Below are positions 21,611 to 31,153 of a DNA stretch of 64,000 bases, in pieces; the stretch's first letter is position 1; each line of letters opens with the position of its first letter. The stretch spans positions 186,001 to 250,000 of the forward strand of contig JAAVTG010000528.1 of the NCBI GenBank assembly GCA_011947345.1. Reading direction: 5' to 3'. Source of the stretch: Phytophthora quininea (taxonomy: Eukaryota; Oomycota; Peronosporomycetes; Peronosporales; Peronosporaceae). The position numbers were made by a program, and so were the translations under genes. The notes beneath the pieces are model-generated. The model ran no database searches. It worked only from the letters and a program-made list of their open reading frames with translations, and was not told the origin of the DNA.

Positions 21611-21662
21611 CCGTCAATGGTGTACATGGACCTACATACTCAATGGTGATCTAATCAGTGCC
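21611..21662. repeat. Right terminal inverted repeat of MULE B
   Basis: CAATGGTGT (21615-21623) and CAATGGTGA (21641-21649) lie here. The end is ..CAGTGCC, the reverse complement of GGCACTG, matching the left start GG. Confidence 0.85.
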
Positions 21663-21671
21663 AAAGCTGCA
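21663..21671. repeat. Right target-site duplication of MULE B
   Basis: AAAGCTGCA, identical to 15810-15818. Confidence 0.85.
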
Positions 21672-22103
21672 CGTATGGACAACCGCAAGCTGGCACACGT
21701 AGCCGTCAAAATAAGGTGGGTTTTACAGACGTATTAGCATACATAATGATGAATTACGTAGCTGCGCTAGGCTCCATTTTGCTAGTGCGAAGTTTTAGCG
21801 TAGCGTTTGCAACCGTCGAGTCTCCTTTAGCTGCCAGTGTATAGGCGACTATAGCCACGACTGTAATCCATTGTCGACCATCTTAAACTTGTTGTCAGGG
21901 TCCTTTGAGTTTTTCGAGTTCGTCTGCAGTTAGCAATTGATAGCTATTATCGTTGACATCGCGATTTTCATCGAATAGAATGCATACCAATGTACGCGGT
22001 GAGCCGCGCTTGCTGACAAGCCTGATAAAGACACCTGTATCCGAGCAAGCGCTAGGATATCCCGTGGCCGGCGAACAAAGGATCATCGTTTCTTTCATTT
22101 GTA
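21672..22103. other. Spacer between MULE B and MULE C with a 67-codon minus-strand ORF
   Basis: The minus-strand frame 21895-22098 (contains SACSDTGVFIRLVSKRG, then LLTADELEKLKG) looks protein-like but matches no family I recognise. It stops just outside the left repeat of element C. It may be the truncated end of a gene interrupted by that element. Nothing else is seen. Confidence 0.3.
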
Positions 22104-22262
22104 TGTCAGTATATTTGGAGCGGTCAGATTATTTTGCGCAAATAGCATGACCTGCTATTTTATTCTGAACAATGTCACGCTGTTGTGCGCGCTGTCAGTT
22201 TATTGTGAGCGGTCAGATTATTGTGCGCAAAACTTTTGTGCACAATAACATGACACCAGGTG
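22104..22262. repeat. Left terminal inverted repeat of MULE C
   Basis: Two GGTCAGATTATT units (near 22122 and 22211) lie in one repeat, the reverse complement of 24790-24956. Confidence 0.75.
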
Positions 22263-22314
22263 GTGTAACAAAGTTTGGGGGCGGAGGAGGGGGGCTTGAT
22301 TGGACGCCAGAAGT

Positions 22315-24165
22315 CTTCATCCACAATGAAGCACACGCTACCAACTTATGCTTGGTCGAGTGTTGCTAGCAAGCAAACCCAAGCCGACATTGACCGCTGG
22401 TCGGACCGGAGCCGAACGTTTCGGACGCCTACAAGCCATGCTGTGCGTTGTCAGGTGTGCGACGTCAATCAAGACAATCATCGCATGAGATACAAGATTA
22501 TTGTTTGCGCTTCAGAGACCTGTAAAACGTCCGCTGGAGGCAACTGTAGCTGGCGCCAGAAAATCCAAACGTGCGAGAAGTCAAAGCTGAGTGACGTATA
22601 ACAATGCCATCTGACGGAAGTCTCGTCCCTCGCCAACCGACGCTAACACGTGCAGTGAAGAGGTTTGCGGAGCCCATGATTGAAATGCGCGTGAAGCCCC
22701 AGAGAATCTACAATAACATATTCGACCGTTTCGGCTACGCGGAAGGCGAATTGCGCTGTTGAGTCAAGGTCAGTCTTTTGTTGGTCTGTTCAGGCGCACA
22801 GCACTCAACGAGACGGATTTTGTCGAGGACATGGTGAGATTTGTCAAGGATACCCAATACAGGATCGATATGAATGATGGAGAAGCATTCACGTTCGGTT
22901 ATGAGCTGAGTGCAGACGGTGAACTTATGATCGGAGAAGGATCGGAAGAGAGACCAACTGTGGTGGGGATTTCAACGCCGTTCATGATCAAGAAATTAGA
23001 CTACACGACAAAACACGTCCTTCACATCGACACAACGTACAAGTTAAATCAATCGGGATACCCGGTTCTTGTCGTCGACGTTTCAGATCAAGCGCTTATT
23101 TCATCCCGTCGCTTTGTTCATAGCATCGCAGCAAACAGGGGATCTCATCAGCTCGGCTTTATCCAGCATCTTGGATATGTACAATGCATTTACGGGAGCG
23201 TATCCGGATATTCAGTACTGCATGGGAGACGCGGATAAAGCCCAGTTCAATGCGGTCGAGGCCATTACACCCGTGTAAACAAGAACGTGCCAATCGAGCT
23301 TGTACTTGATGTGCTTTTACCACGTCATGAAGAACGTTGCTGACCAGGTTTCAAAGATGCCAATCGACTTGATATCCTTGGTGTTAAAACACCTGTATAA
23401 CATGCACTACTGCCGTAGCGCTGAGGAGTTTCTATTCAACGCTCAAGATGCGGTATCCTCGTAGAATTCAATTCCAGCGCTGATACCGTTTGCGGTCTAT
23501 TTCAAAAAACAATGGATCGATTCGCCTTTCCGAAACTGGGGCTGCTACCACACACGGAGCGGATTTGCTAAAATCAATAATCCTGTCGAGCAATTTAACA
23601 ACGCGATCAAGCGAGATTATTCTCTCCGAACACTGCTGAAACTCGTCGCACTGACACAACAACTTACTGTGATGGCCAGACATCGTTCAAGGGGGCCATC
23701 GTGTTTGCAATGGACACCAAGCAAAACCGCGAGCTACAAGACCGCTTTAAGTATCTCGTCAAGAACGGACGGTTCAGTGTCATTCAGCCCCACAAAGACA
23801 GTTTGGATTTTCTGCTCGACGGATCCAACGAAAATCATATCGCTTATGTTTACCAACGTGGAGCAACGCCTCGCCGACCTTGTACAGACAATGCGAAAGA
23901 GAAGAAGGAGTTGGGTAAGCGCAACAAACATCGCATGGAGTTGTTCGAGCAGCCGGTAGGAGGATGGCGCGTCGACATGCAAACAAACGTTTGTCCATGT
24001 CCCTCCTGGTACAAGTACCAACTTTGCATACATGTCATGGCGGCACTGACAGAAACTGGAAGAGATCTACCAGGCACAGCACCTACCAAACCCCGCTTTG
24101 TGAACAGGCGTCGCAAGCGCAAAGGAAGAAATGCGAATGTTGGACCGGCGCTCTCGTTGGAGTAG
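22315..24165 (+). pseudogene. MULE C transposase, decayed
   Basis: A Cys-rich N-terminal motif (VRCQVCDVNQDNHRMRYKI, then CASETCKTS) resembles a FLYWCH-type DNA-binding region. VLHIDTTYKLNQSGYPVL near 23020 has the first catalytic Asp, MGDADKAQFNAVEAI near 23225 the second, and NNPVEQFNNAIKRDYS near 23580 the likely Glu. The SWIM-type finger CPCPSWYKYQLCIHVMAAL is near 23995-24055. Stops at 22599, 22760, 23276 and 23462 and several frame changes break the gene. It lies wholly within the repeats of element C and belongs to a different MULE lineage from A and B. Confidence 0.75.
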
Positions 24166-24789
24166 GATTCAGTTTTTGATAGAGACAACAACAGAACGTC
24201 GATAAGGTGAGGTCAAACTATTCGAAACAAGATCAAGCGATCCAGACACTAGTAAGATACATGCTAATAAGCCTTCCCGGAACAAGTCTATACCTCGACA
24301 ACAACTTACAAATTATTTCTCTGTTATTCAGGACAATGATCTTTCCGATAAACGTTGTCTGCGCTTCTCATGAGCTCCTCAAAATCTTCGATCAAGTCCA
24401 TACGGTAAGCCATATTAAAGACTTTTGGCATACCCCAATTAGCGCGATTCTTTATTGTGAGCAGGTCGTGATTCTGCCGATGGGTATATCGAATCTCGAT
24501 TGTTCAACGCTCTAGAGACAGTCAGTCGGTCATTAGTTTGCTCCTTCTACATCTTCTAGCTAAATTCTGTGGAGGTGCTGACGGTGTTTGTCGCCGTGAT
24601 GCTCGTAGAATTGTGTCTGAGCAGCAACACTACTGTCAATGTGCCCACACCTTTGTTGATAACTGAGAACTACATCACTAGTAACATCAATTTGGATGTC
24701 CTCGAATTCTAAAATGATGTTTGATTCCTTTTGAATGACACAGCGTTTGAAATCGGTTTGTGCTTGACGGCGTAGGAATCCACCTGAAA
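24166..24789. other. 3' non-coding part of MULE C
   Basis: A 102-codon plus-strand frame (24207-24515) has no recognisable motif. No other feature is seen before the right terminal repeat. Confidence 0.3.
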
Positions 24790-24956
24790 TGTTGTCATGT
24801 TATTGTGCGCAAAGGTTTTGCGCAGAATAATCTGACCGCTCACAATAAGCTAACATGGCCCACAACAGCGTGACATCGTTCAGAATAAAATAACAGGTCA
24901 TGTTATTGTGCGCAAAGGTTTGCGCAGAATAATCTGACCGCTCATAATAAACTGAC
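24790..24956. repeat. Right terminal inverted repeat of MULE C
   Basis: Two AATAATCTGACCGCTCA units (near 24827 and 24928) lie here, the reverse complement of the left repeat with small differences. Confidence 0.75.
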
Positions 24957-25031
24957 TGTCTTTAGAGGACGATGATTGGCCAAAATACGTTGCCATGTAC
25001 GGCCCACATTGATTCTCTCCCTTGCAAAAGC

Positions 25032-25436
25032 ATGGGCAAGAAAATGAGAATAAAAGAGCAGTGGGCCAAGATCCAGCGCTGGAAGCAGCACCCTGAGTGG
25101 AAGACCAAGGACGCTGTTCGACACCTTAACGAGAAGAGACCAACTCTTCTTAGCTGGAAGAAGAAATACTGGGACATGGACGCTCCGCCGGAAGAAGTTG
25201 GCGATCGCTACCGGTTGCACGGGGGGAAGGACCTTCAAGTTGGAGGAATATGAAGAGTCAGTACTGGATTATTTCGATACCTGTTTGCGTGACGACGGTA
25301 AAGTATCCTACAAAGATATGATGTCATACTACCGGACGAAACCTGAATTTTGCGAACTCAAAGACAGCGCTCAACGATCGCGAGTAAGACGGTTTATGGA
25401 GCACTTCAACCCAAACAAAAAGCTGGAGCGTTAGGT
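25032..25436 (+). pseudogene. DNA-binding-like (CENP-B/Tc5-type helix-turn-helix) N-terminal fragment
   Basis: From the ATG at 25032 the frame begins MGKKMRIKEQWAKIQRW and continues LLSWKKKYWD. One frame change near 25225 leads to EEYEESVLDYFDTCLRDDGK and SRVRRFMEHFNPNKK before a stop. Two helical blocks with a basic linker resemble the paired helix-turn-helix domains of CENP-B and Tc5-type transposases, but the match is weak. It starts 75 bp after the right end of MULE C. The coding sequence seems to continue in another frame to about 25700, where it is acidic. It may be the N-terminus of the protein whose ULP1 domain lies at 25875-27019. Confidence 0.4.
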
Positions 25437-25874
25437 GGCACACGTATTGGTGTGAGGACCACCTTGCAGAATGCGATGGAAGGTACGACTAACCAATCAG
25501 TTGGGATTTCGGGGCATGAATCAGCGGGGGTCATTTTAGAGGAATGTGTCGTGGAGGTTATGACGGGGGCTATATTGGAGGCTTTGGAGACGTGTAACTC
25601 CGAGGGTACACATGCAGAGACCGAGGAAAGCGGCGTGAATGGCACTCCTATAAAGGATATTACGGTGTTACGGTGCGGGGTACAACGGATGCCTCATTAG
25701 GAACTGTGGAGACGGCCGAAAAGGAAGCGGCCAGCGGTTCGGCTGGGGTACACCACGCAGCGGACCGGAGGTGGGGAAGACGGTTATAGATGATGATGAG
25801 TGTGATGGTGAGGATTATGAAGGGGAGGGGAAGAGGAGGAAGAAGAAGAAGAGGAGAGAGACAGCGACGACGAG

Positions 25875-27019
25875 ATGGATTTGGTGGAGGGTACACTGGA
25901 GGTTACGGATATAGTTACATCTGAGGTGGAGGAACATAGGGAACGTGCGAAGTTGAGCCTTGTCGCGCTGGACGTGTGGCTGTCAAAATCTCCAACGTAT
26001 GGGGCAGCTAATATGTTCCAGGAGTTTGAGATGTTTAACCTTGGTCAAAACGTGAAGATTGTTACCTATAAACGTACGTCGGTGGCAGAAAAACTTCTTT
26101 TGGATTCTTCTCAAGTCACTAACATATTACCGTGGAATATAGTTCGAAAATGTGATGGACAAGTCACGGCATTACAAAGAAAGTTCAAACACACTGCTGA
26201 ACAAGATGTGGTGGTCGAAATTAGTGGGGTCGGATTTCTTGCGGTAGGTACTATCGCCATCATGAGGAAGTGGCACAGCGCTATTAAAGGTTTCGCTGCT
26301 GTGTCGCGAGCTCTGGGTTTTATTGATCGCGTAGATATCTCTATTGGGGTGCCGGCAAAATATAATGTATCGCCAATTCCCGGTCTAAATGATAGGTTGA
26401 GAACACTTTCAATTTTCTCTCCCGAGGTAGGTATTTAATTTGTTTTTCAGCCGCTATTTCATTCTAATATTCGCTTTGTTGTTAATTAGATGGAATTTCT
26501 TGATTTGGCGGGTAAGATGCCGCTCGGAGACGCAACTCTCAACAGATTGATGCACCAATTATTTGACTCGAGGTCTAGCGTTGTCTTCCTTGACCCTACA
26601 AAGCTGTCAATTATTGTCGATGGATCAATAAGCGTCGATACAACATTCTTGGCAAGTTTTTTTGCGGCTTGTCTAGTGAAACTGTGCTGATTCCCATTAA
26701 CTGCAACGGGATGCACTGGTGTGGCATTATGATCACTCCCAAAGACAGTAAAATGTACATCTATGACCCGATGGGGTCAAGGTTTGCAGAAAATGCAAAA
26801 AGTGTGGCAATGGCTTTGAGTGCCTTGTTACCTCAGCGTGAAGGGCGCTATCGATCGTTAACCTACCAGTCCGCGCTCGGCACTCAAGTTGACTCATACA
26901 ACTGCGGTGTATTTGTTCTTACAGCTTTCGAGATGTTATGCAGTGCTCCAGCACTTGATCAAGCCCCTCGAGGCTTGCTGAAATACCTGCGGTACAGATA
27001 CCTGTGCATGTGCTTCTAA
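25875..27019 (+). pseudogene. ULP1-like (peptidase C48) domain protein, third copy
   Basis: Exon 1 (25875-26426) is open. A 63-bp intron (26427-26489) joins it in phase to exon 2, which begins MEFLDLAGKMPLGDATLNRL. A frame change in a T run near 26658 leads to ETVLIPINCNGMHWCGIM (His), SKMYIYDPMGS (Asp) and VDSYNCGVFVLTAFEML (Cys). Unlike the proteases of elements A and B, all catalytic residues are present. No MULE core lies next to it. It may be what is left of another ULP1-bearing element, or a fusion with the DNA-binding-like fragment upstream. Confidence 0.6.
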
Positions 27020-27109
27020 ACAACACTCTAGCATTCGTGCTGCTAGTGCTATTGATGTGAATGAGCAAATAAACACTTTTTTGCAAACAAGTGTAGGTTG
27101 CTACAGTAT

Positions 27110-27463
27110 CTAACGACTCGTAGTGACGTTATCTAGAACTGCCGGCAGCGCTGCAATCACGACAAAGATAAAGCCGATCGATGCGATTGTCGCTCCCGTG
27201 GGGATCATCTTGAACTTGCCGAGGTATTAATCCGCAACGAAAGCAGCGACGATGCACGTGAACTGACTTAGCGAGTCGTAGGTGAGCTTCCTCGGGTTGG
27301 AGCCTTTATTGGACCAGCCGATCTTCTGGAAGAAGTTCTTGAATGTTTGGTTGACGCCATACCCAGCGAGCTCCTCGAAGATAGTCAGCATAAAGATGAA
27401 GACGCAGACCCGTTTAATGACATTCTCAGCATACTTGGACGGCCGTGCATCCCACAGATGCAT
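27110..27463 (-). pseudogene. POT/PTR2-family peptide transporter, N-terminal fragment
   Basis: The ATG at 27463 opens MHLWDARPSKYAENVIKRV, followed by a membrane-like segment with FEELAGYGVNQTFKNFF, then SLSQFTCIVAAFVAD. An in-frame stop (near 27227) is followed in the same frame by YLGKFKMIPTGATIASIGF and a second hydrophobic stretch. Known: proton-coupled oligopeptide transporters start with an FE-x-x-x-Y/G-Y-G helix and have an F-x-AD-x-x-LG-x-x-x motif. About 118 codons of a protein normally 450-600 long remain, so this is a relic. Confidence 0.6.
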
Positions 27464-27682
27464 GCTGTAGTGGGTAGAGACTCCAGGCGTCTCGTTGGGG
27501 GTCCCTGCAGTCCGAGTCCACTCGCTTCTCGTACCGCACTCACCGCACCCAGCAGCTCCAAGTTAATACTGCTGGGGACACTTTTAATTTTGTTGGGCTA
27601 AATATTTCCATAACCATCGTCTGTGTGTTTTGCTCGCTCCTGTCCATATCTCTCAATTTTAGTCTGATTGTATAATTCCCTC

Positions 27683-27870
27683 TTACTAAGGAGGGGCATT
27701 TCGGCGGAGGCCATTTTCAGAAAAGGGTCGCTCAGCGGGCCTATGCACTATGCACTAGATTCAGTCTGACATCGCCTAGCATACTAAATCCTAGTGAAGC
27801 AAGTCCAGCGTGTCCGTTGCAAGATTTATTAATATCGGGTCATTCATACCGGGTCAGAACGAAGACGCAA
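27683..27870. repeat. Left terminal inverted repeat of MULE D
   Basis: Near-identical to the reverse complement of 30837-31020, including GCACTATGCACTAGATTCAG and AGCAAGTCCAGCGTGTCCG. Confidence 0.9.
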
Positions 27871-27999
27871 GTCTTCGGTTGCGAAGACATACAACGGTAT
27901 CATTCAAAGGTTGGTGACAGACTCATTTCCCAAAACTCCTCCCCCAGGAAAGAACTCACCTTCACAGCCCCGAGACTCACAACAACCTTAAAACCAAAA

Positions 28000-28406
28000 A
28001 TGAACATTTCCGCACTCCTCAATGCTGACCCTTCGGCTTCGGCAAGCCAAGACCGTTCGAGCACTCCTTCGTTACTCGACCTTGCCTACTCACTGCATGA
28101 TCTCCCTCCTCTCTTGGATGACTTGGAATCGTCGAGCGATCCTTCTTCGCCTCCAAGTATGAGCTCTGGGGATTTGAAGACCTCATACCGAACATGAATA
28201 TGAGATCACTGCAAAGCGCTTTGGAGAGTGTCGATACACCTGTAGCGTTTGAGGACTCGAGAAGTGATTTTAGCTCGAGTTTAGCTGTCTCCCGCTCAGA
28301 CAGTTCTGATGAAGACAAGTCTGCTGCTGCTGCTCCTATGCTGACGTACGAAATTTTGCCGCCGCCTCAAAGCCAATGCGAGTCTGAAGAGAAAGCAATG
28401 TGGTGA
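28000..28406 (+). pseudogene. Ser/Asp-rich N-terminal ORFs of MULE D
   Basis: Two overlapping frames (28000-28197 and 28194-28406) encode MNISALLNADPSAS.. and ..LAVSRSDSSDEDKSAAAAP. They are rich in Ser, Asp and Pro without a domain. They may be one N-terminal region broken by a frameshift. Confidence 0.35.
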
Positions 28407-28504
28407 AGCTTGTTGCGGATTGATGGGAAGAGACCGCGATTGTTGGATGATGGTGATGGACGGGTGAGACACACAGATAACATTCGGAGAACTCTCGACC
28501 AACC

Positions 28505-28660
28505 GACCGCGATCATTTTTGGTTCGGTCACTTTGGTCAGTCATTGGTGGTGGATCACGGGCAATCACTTCGGTACACGATCACTTTCGGTCGATCAGGT
28601 GCGATCATTTCGACACGCGATCACGATCACTTCCGGTGATCACTGTACATCGGTCATGTG
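28505..28660. repeat. Reiterated CGATCA-type short repeats inside MULE D
   Basis: CGATCA or TGATCA recurs at irregular spacing, often as CGATCACTT followed by CGG, for example near 28509, 28579, 28593, 28603, 28619 and 28625. The pattern is not a tandem array of fixed period. It could be transposase binding sites or simple sequence. Confidence 0.4.
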
Positions 28661-29363
28661 CAGTTACGTGGGTATGCAATCACTCTCTGGTGGCACTCTA
28701 CGATCGAGTGGATGTTGTGCAAAGGAAGCTCGGCGAAGGAGTGATACGCAAGCAAGTTGAAGGACGGCGGAGCTGAGTAATACCCAATGAGCGGTGACAA
28801 GATCTTGGGTGCTCTCTTTTGAAGACGTTAAGCAAGGACAAAGTAAGGATAGTGTAAAGGAGTGCAGACAACTATAGTGGATAGAGAAGAAGGCTAAAGA
28901 ACAAACAGAGTTGATTGTCCCCTGGAACGCACAAGAGGCATCGGGCACGGGAAGGTATATTAGCCCACCCACGCCGTCAAGTCGCAGAGGGGCCCGAAAG
29001 CTTTTGGCCGGTGATCACTCTCACCCCGAGATCTCGCTATCGGAAGCGGTCACGCTCGCAAGAGCCCAAGCAAAGCAAAGGACAAGGACAAGAAGGGCCC
29101 AAGACAGCGTCTGTCCCGTCGACCACGGGCTCGAAAACTCGCTCGGAGGACGACACCCCGACCCGGACAGCAGGCGAACCATATCCGCACTGCTGCCCAA
29201 GGTCCCGCGACTGCCCAAGTCGGTTCAAGTGACCATCAACCCACTCATCTCCAAGCCACATGAAGAGCGTCACCCGCCCGCCGATGGGTACACAAGGTGA
29301 GGAAGAGTTCAGCACACGCACGGCATATCGGAGTACCCCTCCGCACTCGGCAGTCTGGGCACC
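28661..29363. other. MULE D internal stretch without a clear gene
   Basis: Plus-strand frames 28911-29300 and 28915-29232 are Arg/Ser/Pro-rich without recognisable motifs. They may be a basic linker of the transposase or non-coding. Confidence 0.3.
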
Positions 29364-30860
29364 GTGCGCAATAGCGGTTTCGGTAAATCGCGCTCCGCCA
29401 CAGCAATTGCTGCTTTACATGCTTGGACGAGGGATCACGGATACGATATGAGTAGACGGCGAGCTTTCTACATTGGGAGAGCACCGAGGCGTGTATGGAA
29501 GCGCGGTTTCGATTGCGACCGTGCAGGAAAGCCAAAATGCACTTAGCATCTTACTGATGATGAAAGGAAGCGACCGATGCGGGGATCAATGCGGATCGGA
29601 TGCCACATAAAATTGATTTTGCGAGCTGTCGACAAGAAGAAGCCGGACGATCTGTGGAAGATTGTGCACACACGCAATGGAAGCCGCCTTCATAATCATC
29701 CTCCGTCTGAAGACGCTCGTGTTCACCTGGGACACCGCCGCCGCGCTGCTGCAGGGATTGCTCCGGCTGCGTCCTTACAAGAATTAATTGAAGCCCAGAC
29801 AGCAGTTGGAATTTCAGCCGGGAGTGTCCGGGCGAGTTTACTTCAAGCGGATCCGAATTCCTTCGTAATCCCGCAAGATATTGCTAACCTGAAGCATACT
29901 GTTCGTCGACGTGAGTTATCGGAGATGACAGTGATGGAGGCATTATTTGCTCGTCTGAGATCGGATGGCTTTTATTTTCGCTGGGAAGTGGAACCGGAAA
30001 CACAGCAGATTTTGTACTTGTTTTGGGCTCATCCTGGGACTCTCAGCCAGTTCCGACGCCATCCGGAGATCCTGGCTATGGACTGTACTTACAAAACAAA
30101 TAAGTACACACTTCCGCTGCTAAACATCATTTCACTTACTGGTATCAACACGGTCCTTCCTGTTGTACAATGCTGGCTTCCTAGACAGCGTGAAGAGGAT
30201 TACCTATGGGCTATGAATACGTTGAAAACTTTCCTTATCGAGATGCAAGTTGGTCTACCTAGTGTCATCCTCACGGACAGAGATTTGGCCTCCATGAATG
30301 CCTGCGACTGCGTTTTCCCAGGGATTCCTGCGCTTGTATGGCGATGGCACATGAACAAAAATGTACTGTCGAAGGCTCGACAAGTGCTGGGCCAAGTTAC
30401 TGTGCAAAATCCTATCCCCGGGCAGCCTAAATACGAGAATACCTGGCAGACCGATTCTTTCATGACTAAGTTGTACGCAACTGTCGACTCTCGTACCTAA
30501 GAGGAATTCGAAAGCAATCGCGCCAAGTTAAGATCTCTAAGTTCAACATTATCAGATTATTTAGATCAACACTGGTGGAAGTACAAAACTCGAATTGTTG
30601 GGGCGTGGACTGATAGCTATCATCATTACGGTATTCGGGACACTAATTTCGTGGAGGGAACGCATGCTAAATGCAAGAGTTGGCTTCGCGGAAGCCGTGG
30701 CGATTTGTACACTGTCTACAACTGCTTACTACCATGGTGGAACGCTGCTGCATCTTTTACAAGACTCTTAGCTCAGCGGAACTCTGTTCGAGTACCATAT
30801 CTGCTTCAAGGCAATCGATATGGTGCGGTGACGTGCGTCTTCCGTTCTGACCCGGTATGA
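29364..30860 (+). pseudogene. MULE D transposase (FAR1-like N-terminus, MULE core), two in-frame stops
   Basis: One reading frame covers the stretch. Its Cys/His-rich start (RVWKRGFDCDRAGKPKC, then HNHPPSEDARVHLGHRRRAA) resembles FAR1/FHY3-type DNA-binding regions. EILAMDCTYKTNKYTLPLL has the first catalytic Asp, PSVILTDRDLASMNA the second, and DTNFVEGTHAKCKSWLRG the Glu. Only a TAG at about 29544 and a TAA at 30498-30500 break the frame, so decay is recent or slight. The C-terminus (RYGAVTCVFRSDPV) is encoded by the right terminal repeat. It is not close to the transposases of A, B or C. Confidence 0.8.
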
Positions 30861-31020
30861 ACGACCCGGTATTAATAAGTCTTGCAACGGACACGCTGGA
30901 CTTGCTTCACTAGGATTTAGTATGCTAGGCGATGTCAGACTGAATCTAGTGCATAGTGCATAGGCCCGCCGAGCGACTTTCTCTGAAAATGGCCTCCGCC
31001 GAAATGGCCCTCCTTAGTAA
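30837..31020. repeat. Right terminal inverted repeat of MULE D
   Basis: Reverse complement of 27683-27870 with few differences. Its inner end overlaps the last codons of the transposase. Confidence 0.9.
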
Positions 31021-31153
31021 TGCCCGTTCATAGCTCCTGCATACTTGTCAATAAAAGGCAATAAGTCTACACCGACGGACAGAATGCATCTGCCACTTTC
31101 CCGCCGGCGCAAAATCTGTCCTGCGAGTGTAGCCTGGTTATGTGAGAGCGAAT

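Larger units (their letters stand above)
15819..21662 (+). mobile_element. MULE element B: transposase, ULP1-like protease, coiled-coil ORF
   Basis: This 5844-bp element has terminal inverted repeats of about 50 bp starting GG, with the shared words ATCACCATTGAGT and TGTAGGT. A perfect 9-bp target duplication flanks it. It has the same three-gene layout as element A but is clearly diverged. CAATGGTGA, or its complement, occurs twice in each end (one right-end copy is CAATGGTGT). Further copies lie at 16911, 17648, 17743 and 20826, and in a cluster at 19187-19264. Confidence 0.9.
22104..24956 (+). mobile_element. MULE element C with long, internally duplicated terminal inverted repeats
   Basis: This element of about 2.85 kb is bounded by inverted repeats of about 160 bp. 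Each contains two copies of a unit with GAGCGGTCAGATTATT, TGCGCAAA and AATAACATGAC, separated by ATGTCACGCTGTTGTG. It contains one decayed MULE transposase gene. No matching target duplication was found, so the outer limits could be off by several bases. Confidence 0.75.
27683..31020 (+). mobile_element. MULE element D with inverted repeats of about 185 bp
   Basis: This 3.3-kb element is bounded by nearly identical inverted repeats beginning TTACTAAGGAGG. It contains a FAR1/MULE-type transposase whose stop codon lies inside the right repeat. No target duplication was recognised. Confidence 0.85.

Noticed and set aside
22090..24970. Target-site duplication for MULE C
   Set aside because: No matching 8-11-bp direct repeat found beside the inverted ends.
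27660..31040. Target-site duplication for MULE D
   Set aside because: Flanks compared at several possible limits; no convincing direct repeat.
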